Assembly: GCA_947492745.1 (NCBI GenBank)
Contig: CANLOE010000025.1
Span: 1 to 64,000, forward strand
Length of the DNA: 64,000 bases
Source of the DNA: an uncultured Cyclobacteriaceae bacterium
GTDB taxonomy: Bacteria > Bacteroidota > Bacteroidia > Cytophagales > Cyclobacteriaceae
Reading direction: 5' to 3'
Positions within the stretch are counted from its first letter, which is position 1. The number at the start of each line of letters is the position of its first letter. Below the pieces are notes generated by a model that worked only from the letters and a program-made list of their open reading frames with translations, did no database searches and was not told the origin of the DNA. Positions 1-9,206 of this stretch are shown here, in pieces. The position numbers and the translations under genes were made by a program.

Positions 1-1560
1 CCAGAAGAGTTTAGTAAAATCAATTATTCAAAATGTGCTTAACTTATTGTCCAGTTTTTTATTGCAATTCCAATGTTCACTCAACATTCAAGACCTAAAC
101 TTTTAGAATTACCAAGGTGCCACAAAAGCACATTAGACAAAATTCGAACAAGATTCTTAAATACGAAAAACGCTAAAACGCATTGATACACCGAATAGTG
201 TAACTTTTAGCTTTTAACTTATGCAAATGATGCTTCAAGGGCAATTTACCAATACGCTACCCAAAATCATAATTTATTGAAATTAACGCAAATAACACTT
301 GATAATCAAGTAAAAAAATACTTAATTAACAAAATATTGATGTAAATAAAAATTGATTTTGAATTAAGGTATTTGTGTTGTGAATAAAGAACCTCAGAGT
401 TAAGTGAGGGCTATTTTCAGAACCCTAGAGAACATTGGTACGAATTGAATAACTGTGTTAATTGTCGTGTTTGAATTCTCATCCCAGAGATTGTTTCGAA
501 ATATATCTTTGATTTTCAATGGGTGCGTAGAGTTTTCAGTAGAGCAGTATTTATATCGAACTTTTGCTTTTTTCACCATACCCATTGCTGTATATGCTTG
601 TTTGGCACAAAATCTTACCAAAAAAAAAATTTTATATAGTATTTATATCATATAATCTTACCTATAAACATAAGCAATAAAAAATTATTGAAATAATCTT
701 ACAGAAATTTTCATTACCACCATAAATCAGAACAAACTTCAATGAATATCGGTTTCGGTAATTGGGCAAATGTTCTCAACCTCCTTCTATAGCAAGAACA
801 TGGTTTAATCCCGGTTCAACTTGATAAGGCCAGGGTTAGGATCGTTGTATAGGCTCTAATCAATATTGAACTATTTCACCCATCAGAATTGAAATGATTT
901 ACAATTAGTTCCTGAAAACCCTTTGATATTTGTACCCAAAATAGATGAGGATAGTCCTGTCCTTCTTAACAACTGTTTTCATAAAGCAGCCCCCTTGAAC
1001 AAACAATACGTATGTAAATCAAAGTACAGTTAATAAAAGCCCATTAATTCTCAAAAACCAAAAAAATACCACATCCATTAAATAACGAAGTCAATACACT
1101 GAAAAAAAACAGAAAAAGCAGTTTGTTTTGAATCTAAAATTTTGATTAACATACACTTAAATACAATACCAGATTTATAGCGGAATCTTAGTAAGTACTT
1201 CATACCCTTTATTCGAAATGAGTCCCGAACAAGAGTTTTTCCCATTAAAATACTTATTCCGATTGCCCCTTAAATACCGTGGGTCATTGAGAGAACCCGT
1301 TGTGCTTACAGATGGAAATCTGCTCACCTTACAGAAGCTAATACCCAAGCATAAAAGACTTTACAAGTGATTTCAGTATCTTAAAGTAATCGATAACACA
1401 ATTAGACATTTAAATTAGTCAGTATAACTACTAATGCGGCCATCCAACCTCTCCACGTTACCCAAAACCTGATATCGAATTATATTTGCAATATAACATC
1501 AAGCTAAAAAACTACGAAAACAACCTAAAGCAAACATCTACTCTAAAACTTTACTATTTG
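1..1560. other. AT-rich region without a convincing gene
   Basis: No frame in this stretch gives a recognisable protein. A minus-strand frame at 400-621 and a 50-codon plus-strand frame at 1218-1370 are open, but I recognise neither. The minus-strand frame shares a 22-nt near-identical stretch with 6087-6109, so a decayed mobile element is possible. The last part carries the promoter-like box listed separately. Confidence 0.5.
1458..1488 (+). promoter_or_regulatory. Putative Bacteroidota-type promoter of the first agarase gene
   Basis: TATATTTG at 1481-1488 fits the Bacteroidota -7 consensus TAnnTTTG. A TTA at 1458-1460, 20 nt upstream, is one base from the usual -33 TTG. A transcript starting just after this box could not use an ATG at 1486, which supports the start at 1561. 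This rests on consensus matching only. Confidence 0.4.
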
Positions 1561-4065
1561 ATGAAATTCTCTAAATTATCAATGATTGCCTTGACCTGCC
1601 TACCACTAGCAACAATGGGGCAAAACAAGGAATGGGACAATATACCTGTCCCTGCTAGAATAGCCCCGGGAATGACCTGGGAAATCCAGGAGAAACCCTC
1701 GGATGATTTCAATTATAAATTCGACGCTCAGGAAAACTTCGCCCACTTCGGGGAAGACCGAAAATGGTACAACTTTTATCATAACTCCTGGAACGGTCCC
1801 GGCACAACTTATTGGCAATATGACCATGTAGCTGTTGACGGTGATGATTTGGTACTTAGGGCCTCAAGAAACCGTAGTACGGCAAAACTAGGTGTAGAAG
1901 GGATTAACGCGGGTTGTATTACTGGAAGTAATCGAGTGCTTTACCCTGTTTATGTCGAGGCTAGTATAAGCGTAGCGAACATTGCCTTGGCCTCTGATGT
2001 ATGGCTACTCAGCCCTGACGATACTCAAGAAATCGATATTATCGAATGTTACGGAGGTGGAGATAGTGGCAACGGCTTCTTTGCCGAATTTATTCATTTA
2101 AGTCATCATTCTTTCATTAGAGCACCCTTCACAGACTACCAACCTAGAGATAGAGATAGCTGGTGGGGACGTAGCGATGTCAATACTTGGGGAGAATTCT
2201 CCTGGAACAATGGAGACCGACAGTATGTACGTATCGGTGTGAACTGGGTAGGCCCCAAACACTTCGAGTATTATATCGATGGTGAAATGGTAAGGATTCT
2301 AAAAGATGAAGCCATGGCCACTAAGAATGGTAACACTTGGTATTATACTTACCCAACAATGACTAATGGTGTATTGGATACAGGTGGAGATGGGTTTCAG
2401 AAAACCACTCGGTTTGCTACCAGTAGTACTTTTTCAATGAAAATATTAGATGACGCCAACAAGGTTTCCAATGTAAGCGTTGTAGATCCCTATAACTTCC
2501 AAGGAGGTAGAGGGTTTACAAAGGAACTGGATATCATCGTGAATGTAGAATCTCAGGATTGGCACGTAGAAGCGGGACGCACTCCCAACGATGAACTATT
2601 GAAAGACCCAACCAGAAACCAAATGAAAGTAGACTGGTTACGCGTTTATAAACCAGTGCCTTCAACGGATATTGTAGCCGTTACGGACGTAACCATGGCT
2701 TCTTCACTTTCCTTAGAGATAGGAGAATCATCTACGCTCAAGGCCACAGTACTACCGGCCAATGCTTCGGACAAAAGCCTCGCATGGTCTTCCAGTAACA
2801 GTAATATTGTTAGGGTAAGCAACAGTGGTGTGGTTACCGCCGTGGCAACAGGTAGAGCTACCGTAACCGTGAACACCACAGATGGGAACAAGCAGGCAAG
2901 TACTGTCGTCACCGTAACTCCCAAAGATACCGGAGGTGGCACTACCACTAACTTGGCACTCAACAAACCCGCAAGACAGTCCAGTAACTATACCGCTAAA
3001 TCCGTTGCTTCAATGGCCAATGATGGCAGTAGAGTTGAAAAGAATTTCAACCATACTGAAAATGATACCAATGCTTGGTGGGAAGTCGATCTAGGAGCAG
3101 TGTCAGAAATCAGCACTATCGAAGTTTATAACAGAACCGATTGCTGCTCTTTCCGATTGAGTGACTTTCACGTATTTGTTTCTGATATTCCTTTTACTTC
3201 AGAAAGCCTGAATGCTACTTTACAGCAGTCAAGCGTCAGTGACTTCCATACCGAAGGTCAGGCGGGCAGCCCATCTGTAATTACCGCCAACCGTACGGGA
3301 CGTTATGTCAGAGTACAACTTGCAGGTACTAACTACCTCCATATGTCCGAGGTTGTTGTTAAAGGTAAAGAAGGTTCAGACAATACAAACATGGGTCTGG
3401 TTATCGAAGCGGAAGACTTCAAAGCTACCGACGGTACCTTTGATGACTCCTTTGTTCCCGAAGGACCTGGTTTTGGTGTAAAGGCCAGTGGAAACAGAAT
3501 CAATTATGTCAATGCAGGTGACTGGGCTTCTTATGATATCAATGTAGCCGTATCAGGTGCTTACGCTATAGAATACCTGATATCAACGCCTTCCGCAAAC
3601 GCTCAGATTCAGTTCATGGTCGATGGCACTCTCGTGGCAACCACCAATGTTCCGAACAACGGACAGTGGGAAGATTACACTCCTCTTAGCGGTGGTACCA
3701 TCAACTTAACTGCCGGTTCGCATACGATTAGAATAGTTGCTTCAGGTAGTAATAGCTGGCAGTGGAATCTTGACAAAATCAAGTTAAGTCCTGCGAGTTC
3801 TTCCAGTAGACTTATTGGTGATAACACCATCATCGAGAAGCAAGTCAGCATTTACCCTAACCCTGCTGAAGATATCATCAGATTTATCAGCGAAGGGGAC
3901 ATGGTCAAGAGTGTAAACGTTTACAATCTTCAGGGTGTCCGAGTGATGAGTGTTGAATTAGACAATAATTCACTGAATATCAAATCCTTGAGAAGCGGTA
4001 TATATACATTACAGCTAATTGGAGAAAACCTGAATGAAATACATCGAATTATTAAGAGCAATTAA
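1561..4065 (+). CDS. Secreted GH16 beta-agarase with BIG2, F5/8C and CBM6 domains, T9SS-targeted
   Basis: Endo-hydrolase cutting beta-1,4 bonds of agarose, exported and probably surface-attached or released by T9SS. The 834-residue product starts with a signal peptide (MKFSKLSMIALTC..., cleavage near Q20). The frame is open 25 codons further up to an ATG at 1486, but the signal peptide and promoter argue for 1561. Domains: GH16 at about 22-365, opening with WDNIPVPA as in characterised beta-agarases, with catalytic motif EIDIIE (nucleophile E157, acid/base E162); BIG2 Ig-like at about 371-455; F5/8 type C (discoidin, CBM32-like) at about 464-600; CBM6 at about 611-745, ending WQWNLD; T9SS sorting domain at about 762-834 with YPNPAED. 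The next gene encodes a shorter paralogue. Agarase is preferred over porphyranase or carrageenase because the whole catalytic domain reads like Zobellia AgaA; substrate is inferred. Confidence 0.93.
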   Translation: MKFSKLSMIALTCLPLATMGQNKEWDNIPVPARIAPGMTWEIQEKPSDDFNYKFDAQENFAHFGEDRKWYNFYHNSWNGPGTTYWQYDHVAVDGDDLVLRASRNRSTAKLGVEGINAGCITGSNRVLYPVYVEASISVANIALASDVWLLSPDDTQEIDIIECYGGGDSGNGFFAEFIHLSHHSFIRAPFTDYQPRDRDSWWGRSDVNTWGEFSWNNGDRQYVRIGVNWVGPKHFEYYIDGEMVRILKDEAMATKNGNTWYYTYPTMTNGVLDTGGDGFQKTTRFATSSTFSMKILDDANKVSNVSVVDPYNFQGGRGFTKELDIIVNVESQDWHVEAGRTPNDELLKDPTRNQMKVDWLRVYKPVPSTDIVAVTDVTMASSLSLEIGESSTLKATVLPANASDKSLAWSSSNSNIVRVSNSGVVTAVATGRATVTVNTTDGNKQASTVVTVTPKDTGGGTTTNLALNKPARQSSNYTAKSVASMANDGSRVEKNFNHTENDTNAWWEVDLGAVSEISTIEVYNRTDCCSFRLSDFHVFVSDIPFTSESLNATLQQSSVSDFHTEGQAGSPSVITANRTGRYVRVQLAGTNYLHMSEVVVKGKEGSDNTNMGLVIEAEDFKATDGTFDDSFVPEGPGFGVKASGNRINYVNAGDWASYDINVAVSGAYAIEYLISTPSANAQIQFMVDGTLVATTNVPNNGQWEDYTPLSGGTINLTAGSHTIRIVASGSNSWQWNLDKIKLSPASSSSRLIGDNTIIEKQVSIYPNPAEDIIRFISEGDMVKSVNVYNLQGVRVMSVELDNNSLNIKSLRSGIYTLQLIGENLNEIHRIIKSN

Positions 4066-4089
4066 TTAAATATTACATTATTTCGATTT

Positions 4090-4121
4090 AAGGAACAATG
4101 GGAGCTTACCCATTGTTCCTT
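4090..4121 (+). terminator. Hairpin after first agarase gene
   Basis: A perfect 13-bp inverted repeat (AAGGAACAATGGG and its complement) around a 6-nt loop lies 25 bp after the stop codon. The following bases are AT-rich but not a clean T run, so termination efficiency is uncertain. Confidence 0.6.
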
Positions 4122-4236
4122 AATTGATATTTATTATGGCGCAATTTTTGCTAATATAATGGCACTGGATATCAGCACATTTTTTGTGACTTATTTTTTA
4201 GAAATGCTTTTAATATCTCTCACAAAATACTACCAC

Positions 4237-5610
4237 ATGAACTTTTTCAAACCATTATTAACCATCGCAGTATGTATACCGTTCACACTTGCAGCCCAAG
4301 ATTGGGAAAACATTCCCGTTCCGGCAAAAGCAGGAAGCGGTAAAGTATGGGAGCTACAAGAAGCTGCTTCAGATGACTTCAATTATATTTTTGAAGCCAC
4401 AAAAGACAGTACTGACTTCGGCGATAAAAAGTGGTATAATTTTTATCACAATGGATGGGACGGCCCTGGAACCACATACTGGCAGTATGATCATGTTTCT
4501 GTAGATGGTAGTGACTTGGTTTTCAACTCCTCACGAAATAAAAGTACGGTAAAAATGGGTGTAGAGGGTATCAACGCAGGATGTGTTACCGGAACCTCTC
4601 GGGTTAAGTACCCTGTTTTTGTAGAAGCCAGTATCAGTGTTGCAGATATCTCTTTAGCTTCTGATGTTTGGCTACTCAGTCCGGACGATACACAAGAAAT
4701 AGACATCATAGAATGTTATGGAGGAGCAGATAATGGCAATCAATTCTTCGCCCAGTTCATCCACTTGAGCCATCACTCTTTCATACGGGTACCGTTTACT
4801 GACTATCAACCAAGAGATGCCAATAGCTGGTGGGGTAGAGAGGGCGTCAGTAGTTGGGGAGAGTATTTATGGAATGATGGAGACAGAAAATACGTACAGA
4901 CCGGTGTATACTGGATAAGCCCTTTTCACTTTGAATATTATATCGATGGTAAACTTGTCCGTGTAGTGTACAACAACGCTTTTGCTACTTATAAGGACAA
5001 AGAAAACGAATGGTCCTATACTTATCCTACCATGACAGATGGAGAGCTTGATTTCACTAATGGTTATCAAACAGTAGTAGAATATTCAAAAGGGAGCACT
5101 TATTCTTTTCAGACATTAAAGGAAGCTAGTGATCTCTCAGAAGTAGAGGTCATTGATCCTTTTAAATATCAGAGTGGTAATGGTTTCTTTAAAGAAATGG
5201 ACATTATCATCAACGTCGAATCTCAGAATTGGCATGTAGCCGCTGGACGTACTCCCACAAATGCAGAGTTAAATGACCCTTCGAAAAATATTATGAAAGT
5301 AGATTGGCTCCGTGTGTACAAACCTGTTGAAGGCACAGTAGTAGGGCTGGAGAACGATTTACAAGAACAAGCAATACCTACCATTTATCCCATACCTGTA
5401 AACAATACTTTGTTTCTGGAAGATGTAGCTACTGATAGGTATGATATAATTACTTATGACCTTCAAGGCCAAGTCATCGACAAAAAACAACAGCTATTCA
5501 TCGATGGCAAGTACCGTCACAATACCGAAAGCCTGAGTGAGGGAGTCTACTTATTGAAGTTGGTCTCTGAGAAGGTCACACATAGCCTGAAGTTTGTAGT
5601 CAATAGATAA
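4237..5610 (+). CDS. Secreted GH16 beta-agarase, T9SS-targeted
   Basis: Second beta-agarase, 457 residues. The frame is open from 4159, but the ATG at 4237 begins a clear signal peptide (MNFFKPLLTIAVCIPFTLAAQ) and is preferred. The GH16 domain (about 22-365) starts DWENIPVPAK and carries EIDIIE with E154 and E159 as the expected nucleophile and acid/base. It also shares SDVWLLSPDDTQ, HLSHHSFIR and FTDYQPRD with the upstream paralogue. Residues 379-457 form a T9SS sorting domain (YPIPVNN, then YDLQGQVID). Unlike its neighbour it has no carbohydrate-binding modules, so the pair may divide labour between insoluble and soluble agar (inference). It lies 171 bp after the first agarase, behind a hairpin, and is followed by a strong terminator. 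Confidence 0.93.
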   Translation: MNFFKPLLTIAVCIPFTLAAQDWENIPVPAKAGSGKVWELQEAASDDFNYIFEATKDSTDFGDKKWYNFYHNGWDGPGTTYWQYDHVSVDGSDLVFNSSRNKSTVKMGVEGINAGCVTGTSRVKYPVFVEASISVADISLASDVWLLSPDDTQEIDIIECYGGADNGNQFFAQFIHLSHHSFIRVPFTDYQPRDANSWWGREGVSSWGEYLWNDGDRKYVQTGVYWISPFHFEYYIDGKLVRVVYNNAFATYKDKENEWSYTYPTMTDGELDFTNGYQTVVEYSKGSTYSFQTLKEASDLSEVEVIDPFKYQSGNGFFKEMDIIINVESQNWHVAAGRTPTNAELNDPSKNIMKVDWLRVYKPVEGTVVGLENDLQEQAIPTIYPIPVNNTLFLEDVATDRYDIITYDLQGQVIDKKQQLFIDGKYRHNTESLSEGVYLLKLVSEKVTHSLKFVVNR

Positions 5611-5622
5611 AGAATTAACTTC

Positions 5623-5670
5623 AAAAAAACAGGCCTTAGGTTCGAGAAAACCTAAGGCCTGTTTTTTTTT
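5623..5670 (+). terminator. Strong rho-independent terminator
   Basis: A-rich arm, a GC-containing stem (ACAGGCCTTAGGTT with its complement), a short loop and a run of ten T residues, beginning 13 bp after the second agarase gene. The symmetric A/T flanks would let it work in both directions. Confidence 0.93.
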
Positions 5671-6338
5671 TAGCTTGTAGCATTCACCCAAATCATGCCC
5701 TAAACCTCCCGGTATAGCTTCAAATCAGTAATACAAACTTAGCTTTTAAAATCGCCTATCTTCCTGTTCATTATGCTTCACTCTGCGTTGACGATCCTCG
5801 GGATACGCTGCTATCCCTGCGGTTATCGCCTTAATCGAAACTAATATGACCCGCGGAATCTTATACGACATCTGAAACCCAATTTGTATAATATGAAAAG
5901 TGGTGTATCGAATTAACCGTATCAATGCAATACTGAATCCAAGAAAACATCCTGATCTGTGGCTACTAAAGCCCTCAAAACAACATATTAATGCTTGATG
6001 CGGGGCAATTCTATGATACGTAAGTTCGCTGATTCCTGAAAAAGGAAACCATCGCATCAGCAATCTCCGATTGTAGAGGCTATTTGGAAAATATATCTTT
6101 TATTTTCAAGTAGATGGTGTCGATTTTCAATCCAATTTTTCATGGCACTGACAATTCTATAAATAGCCCCGCTCGCTTTCACTGATAGGCAAAAAAATTT
6201 CTTTGGTGTTCTCCCTTTTTCGCATAACAGAGGTCACTATTTCTTTTCCCGTATCCATGGAAACTATACCGGCAAAGGCCATGTTCATAAGTTGTTTATT
6301 ATCACTATATTAGCAATAAGCAAATTTCAAAAACAAAC
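5671..6338. other. Intergenic region holding a MITE copy and a possible decayed reading frame
   Basis: Contains MITE copy 1 (5732-5888). Beyond it, reading the minus strand from about 6290 to 6060 gives two short open frames in different phases (one starts MNMAFAGIVSMDTGKE). They look like a frameshifted fragment of an unrecognised protein and end in sequence resembling 498-519. No intact gene is seen. The promoter of the GH117 gene should lie in the last 100 bp, but I see no good match. Confidence 0.5.
5732..5888 (-). mobile_element. MITE-like element, copy 1 (157 bp)
   Basis: Non-coding element with imperfect terminal inverted repeats starting TACAAA and ending TTTGTA, flanked on both sides by TAA (5729-5731 and 5889-5891) as a target duplication. 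It is the reverse complement of copies at 14069-14227 and 18128-18287. It contains a central GGGATA...TATCCC hairpin and a conserved AACGCAGAGTGAA block. The size, TIRs, TWA duplications and lack of coding capacity suggest a MITE. The duplication type matches IS5-family (IS1031-like) or PIF/Harbinger-type transposases, but no such transposase gene is in the window. Confidence 0.85.
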
Positions 6339-8648
6339 ATGGCCACCACAACTATGAGAAATACGAAAATTCATATCATCTTGGTTCTATTCATTTTTTT
6401 CAGCACTTTTTCTCAAGCTCAAAAATTTTCAGGTTTCGTCATTGACTCTGAAACCAATAGCGCATTGGCCAATGTCGAGGTACGATTAGTGGAAGATGAC
6501 CTATCCACCACCACCGATGCCGCCGGGAAGTTTGAGTTCACAGCTCCTTCCCTATCCGATAGGGTTATCAGTGCAGAACTGGAAGGCTATGTTTTTTATA
6601 AAGAACTTATTCCGGCAGCTGGGGCCAATGACTTCAAAATACTCCTTAGACCTAGAAAGAAAAGTATTGCAGCTATTAGATTGGAAGGCTATAAAGCAAG
6701 AGAAAGTGAGACCCTGAGTTACGAACGCCAGCAGGAATGGACCAGCAGTTTTGAAAAGTCCCGGCTTAGCGGCGACTTCGCACCGGATAGGAGTGTTACC
6801 CGGCGAGATCCAAGTGCGGTTTTGGAAATAGACGGCACTTACTATACCTGGTATACCAGAGGTACAGGCCCTGTACCCGGTTTCAACACCGGAGATCCTG
6901 AGGCCAAGATCTTCCCATGGGACAAATGTGATATTTGGTACGGTACTTCTACTGATGGTTACACTTGGAAAGAAGAAGGCCCTGCCGTCCTCCGAGGCCC
7001 GAAAGGCACTTTTGATGACCGTTCTGTCTTTACCCCTGAGATATTTGCACATGATGGCAAGTACTACCTCGTCTATCAGGCAGTAAAAGCACCTTATGTA
7101 GTACGGGTCAAGAATACTGTGGCCATGGCGGTGGCAGATAATCCACGTGGTCCTTGGAGAAAGCTGGATGAACCCATACTGCGACCCACCGATAATGGTA
7201 TATGGAGAGGTGATGTAGACAATCGTTTTTTAGTACATAAAAAGGGAGATTTTGATAGTCATAAAGTACACGACCCTACACTCATCTACTTCAAGGGCAA
7301 GTTCATGCTCTACTATAAAGGTGAGCAAATGGGCGAGGAACGTTTTCTTGGACAACGTGAAATAAAATGGGGAGTAGCTATAGCTGATAATCCCGAAGGA
7401 CCCTATATCAAGTCCGAGTACAATCCTATTACGAATACAGGTCATGAACTTACACTATGGAAGTACAATGGTGGTATTGCACTTATCCATACTTTGGATG
7501 GACCGGAAAGAAATACCATACAATTTTCCGAAGATGGTATCAATTTTAAAATCATGTCCTCGGCTACCCAACTGCCACATGCATTTGGCCTGTTCAGGGA
7601 TGAGGAGAGCAGCACCAACCCACTTCAAGGTATACAATGGGGACTAGCTCATGAACTGGTGTGGGACAGGCCTGGTGGATGGATGTACCTGCACCGTTTT
7701 GACCTTCTTGAAGTCCAAGCTACCGATATTTTTTTCCTACTCGAAACAATCAATCTGAATGTAGGGAAGACGAGAAGAGTACTTCCCGAGTTCGTTCCAT
7801 CGAATTCCAACAAATTTGAGCTGGAATGGGAAAGTGATGCCCCCTCCATCGTCGAGGTAGATGAAAATGGCGTTTTAAATGGAAAGCGAATAGGGTCTGC
7901 AACCATCAGGGTTAAATTGAAATCATTGAATATCAGCCGCGAATTAGACATCAATGTTATATCCGGTGACATAGAAGAAAAAGAGATTAGTATAGAAGCG
8001 GAAGAGTTCGAAAAGACAGGTAACTTAAGCGGGGAGACTTATGGCGGCCCCTTAGGTGTCGGACGGGCAGCTACGGTCATCAATTTTGTCAACAAGGAAG
8101 ATTGGGCCACCTACACCGTTGATGTTCCTTTCAGTGGTAACTATACCGTCAATTACTTGATAAGTACACCGCTTACCGATAATATCAAAATACAGCTCAA
8201 ACAGGGGGATGAAGTACTTAATGAAGAGAGTGTCGCCAATAGCGGCGATTGGAACTCCTTTTATAATCTAATCGGTAAAAATAGTTTTTTCCTGAAAAAA
8301 GGTGTGACCGAACTGACCATATTTGCTTCGGGCGAGAACGATTGGCAATGGAATTTAGATCGTTTTGTATTGAGAGCAGAAGTCATTACGGGTATAGACG
8401 AAGTAGAAAAAGAATCCAGCATAGTGTTTTATCCAAATCCAGCAAAAACACAATTATCGTTCAACAAAACCCTATCACTCGGTACAACGTTGACAATTAC
8501 CGACTTCACCGGTAAAGTAAAAAGAGAAGAAACCATTACTTCCAATCAATTCGATAGTATCGATATCTCAACACTTGATAAGGGTTATTACCTATTGGAA
8601 ATCAATACCCCAAAAATGACAACTGTTAAAAGGTTCATAAAATATTGA
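6339..8648 (+). CDS. T9SS-exported GH117 alpha-1,3-(3,6-anhydro)-L-galactosidase with CBM6
   Basis: Exo-enzyme expected to release 3,6-anhydro-L-galactose from the non-reducing end of neoagaro-oligosaccharides. The 769-residue product has a signal peptide (to about Q27; a second ATG at 6354 is an alternative start) and a carboxypeptidase-regulatory-like fold at about 28-110. The GH117 domain at about 120-470 shows RRDPSAV (D157), WDKCDIWYGTS, DDRSVFTPE, KVHDPTL, REIKWGVAIADNPEGP and TNTGHE, as in Zobellia AhgA. Next come a BIG2-like domain at about 475-545, CBM6 at about 548-680 (ending WQWNLD) and a T9SS domain at about 694-769 (YPNPAKTQ). Many GH117 proteins are near 400 residues and lack these extra modules, so this is an unusually elaborate member. 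The CBM6 closely resembles that of the first agarase. Family assignment is firm; specificity is inferred. Confidence 0.9.
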   Translation: MATTTMRNTKIHIILVLFIFFSTFSQAQKFSGFVIDSETNSALANVEVRLVEDDLSTTTDAAGKFEFTAPSLSDRVISAELEGYVFYKELIPAAGANDFKILLRPRKKSIAAIRLEGYKARESETLSYERQQEWTSSFEKSRLSGDFAPDRSVTRRDPSAVLEIDGTYYTWYTRGTGPVPGFNTGDPEAKIFPWDKCDIWYGTSTDGYTWKEEGPAVLRGPKGTFDDRSVFTPEIFAHDGKYYLVYQAVKAPYVVRVKNTVAMAVADNPRGPWRKLDEPILRPTDNGIWRGDVDNRFLVHKKGDFDSHKVHDPTLIYFKGKFMLYYKGEQMGEERFLGQREIKWGVAIADNPEGPYIKSEYNPITNTGHELTLWKYNGGIALIHTLDGPERNTIQFSEDGINFKIMSSATQLPHAFGLFRDEESSTNPLQGIQWGLAHELVWDRPGGWMYLHRFDLLEVQATDIFFLLETINLNVGKTRRVLPEFVPSNSNKFELEWESDAPSIVEVDENGVLNGKRIGSATIRVKLKSLNISRELDINVISGDIEEKEISIEAEEFEKTGNLSGETYGGPLGVGRAATVINFVNKEDWATYTVDVPFSGNYTVNYLISTPLTDNIKIQLKQGDEVLNEESVANSGDWNSFYNLIGKNSFFLKKGVTELTIFASGENDWQWNLDRFVLRAEVITGIDEVEKESSIVFYPNPAKTQLSFNKTLSLGTTLTITDFTGKVKREETITSNQFDSIDISTLDKGYYLLEINTPKMTTVKRFIKY

Positions 8649-8692
8649 TTTAATGATATTTGGTATTATCCTGTCTTTAAACCGTATTAAAC

Positions 8693-8728
8693 AAAAAAGG
8701 TTCTTGTTGACAACAAAGAACCTTTTTT
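8693..8728 (+). terminator. Rho-independent terminator after GH117 gene
   Basis: AAAAAAGGTTCTT and its complement flank a short loop, ending in a run of six T residues about 45 bp after the stop codon. The A and T tracts make it potentially bidirectional. Confidence 0.88.
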
Positions 8729-9206
8729 CATTGTGTTGATCTAGCTTTCAAATATTGTTCATTATAAGCTTATATTCCGAAAGCATAATCCCGATAAAAT
8801 CAGCCATTGTATGAAGGGTTCAAAAGCATTACTTATTGTAATGAGCCGGTAAAGTTATATAAATATCTGATTTTTAGATTTTTTACAATTGATAACAGGA
8901 GGGTCAATGGCAGTTTTGAAATAAAGCTGTTGAAAGCTACCTTTTCCCTTAACCGTGGGGGAATCCATCTGCATAAGACCCAATACTTTTTTTGTCTCTG
9001 CACATTTGAATAATTCAAACTATTGAGGATGATTTGAAGCATTTAACAGCTTTTAAGCTAAAAAGTATGTACTTTAGCCAAAAAAAATAGCGGTAAGGAA
9101 TGTGCAACTGTAATTATCAATTTTGTAATTCCGTAGCGTCATACCTACTGCATTGGAAATAATTTCCAATTGTAAAAAACACCCTTTATTATCATTTAAA
9201 ACTATT
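8729..9206. other. AT-rich intergenic region upstream of the sugar-kinase gene
   Basis: Only short unrecognised frames are present. It separates the terminated GH117 transcript from the kinase-aldolase pair, so their promoter must lie here. TACTTTAG near 9070 resembles the -7 box only loosely. No repeat element was seen. Confidence 0.4.

Noticed and set aside
1218-1370. 50-codon plus-strand reading frame
   Set aside because: It is open and has a protein-like look, but I recognise no family and it lies in AT-rich sequence without support.
1486-1560. 25-residue N-terminal extension of the first agarase
   Set aside because: A signal peptide begins at 1561 and a promoter-like box overlaps 1486, so the extension is unlikely to be translated.
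1561-5610. Carrageenase or porphyranase identity for the two GH16 enzymes
   Set aside because: The opening WDNIPVPA/DWENIPVPA and the strand pattern through SDVWLLSPDDTQEIDIIE follow characterised beta-agarases.
5746-6063. 105-residue minus-strand frame
   Set aside because: Its N-terminal part lies in intergenic sequence and the rest lies within MITE copy 1, which has no coding role.
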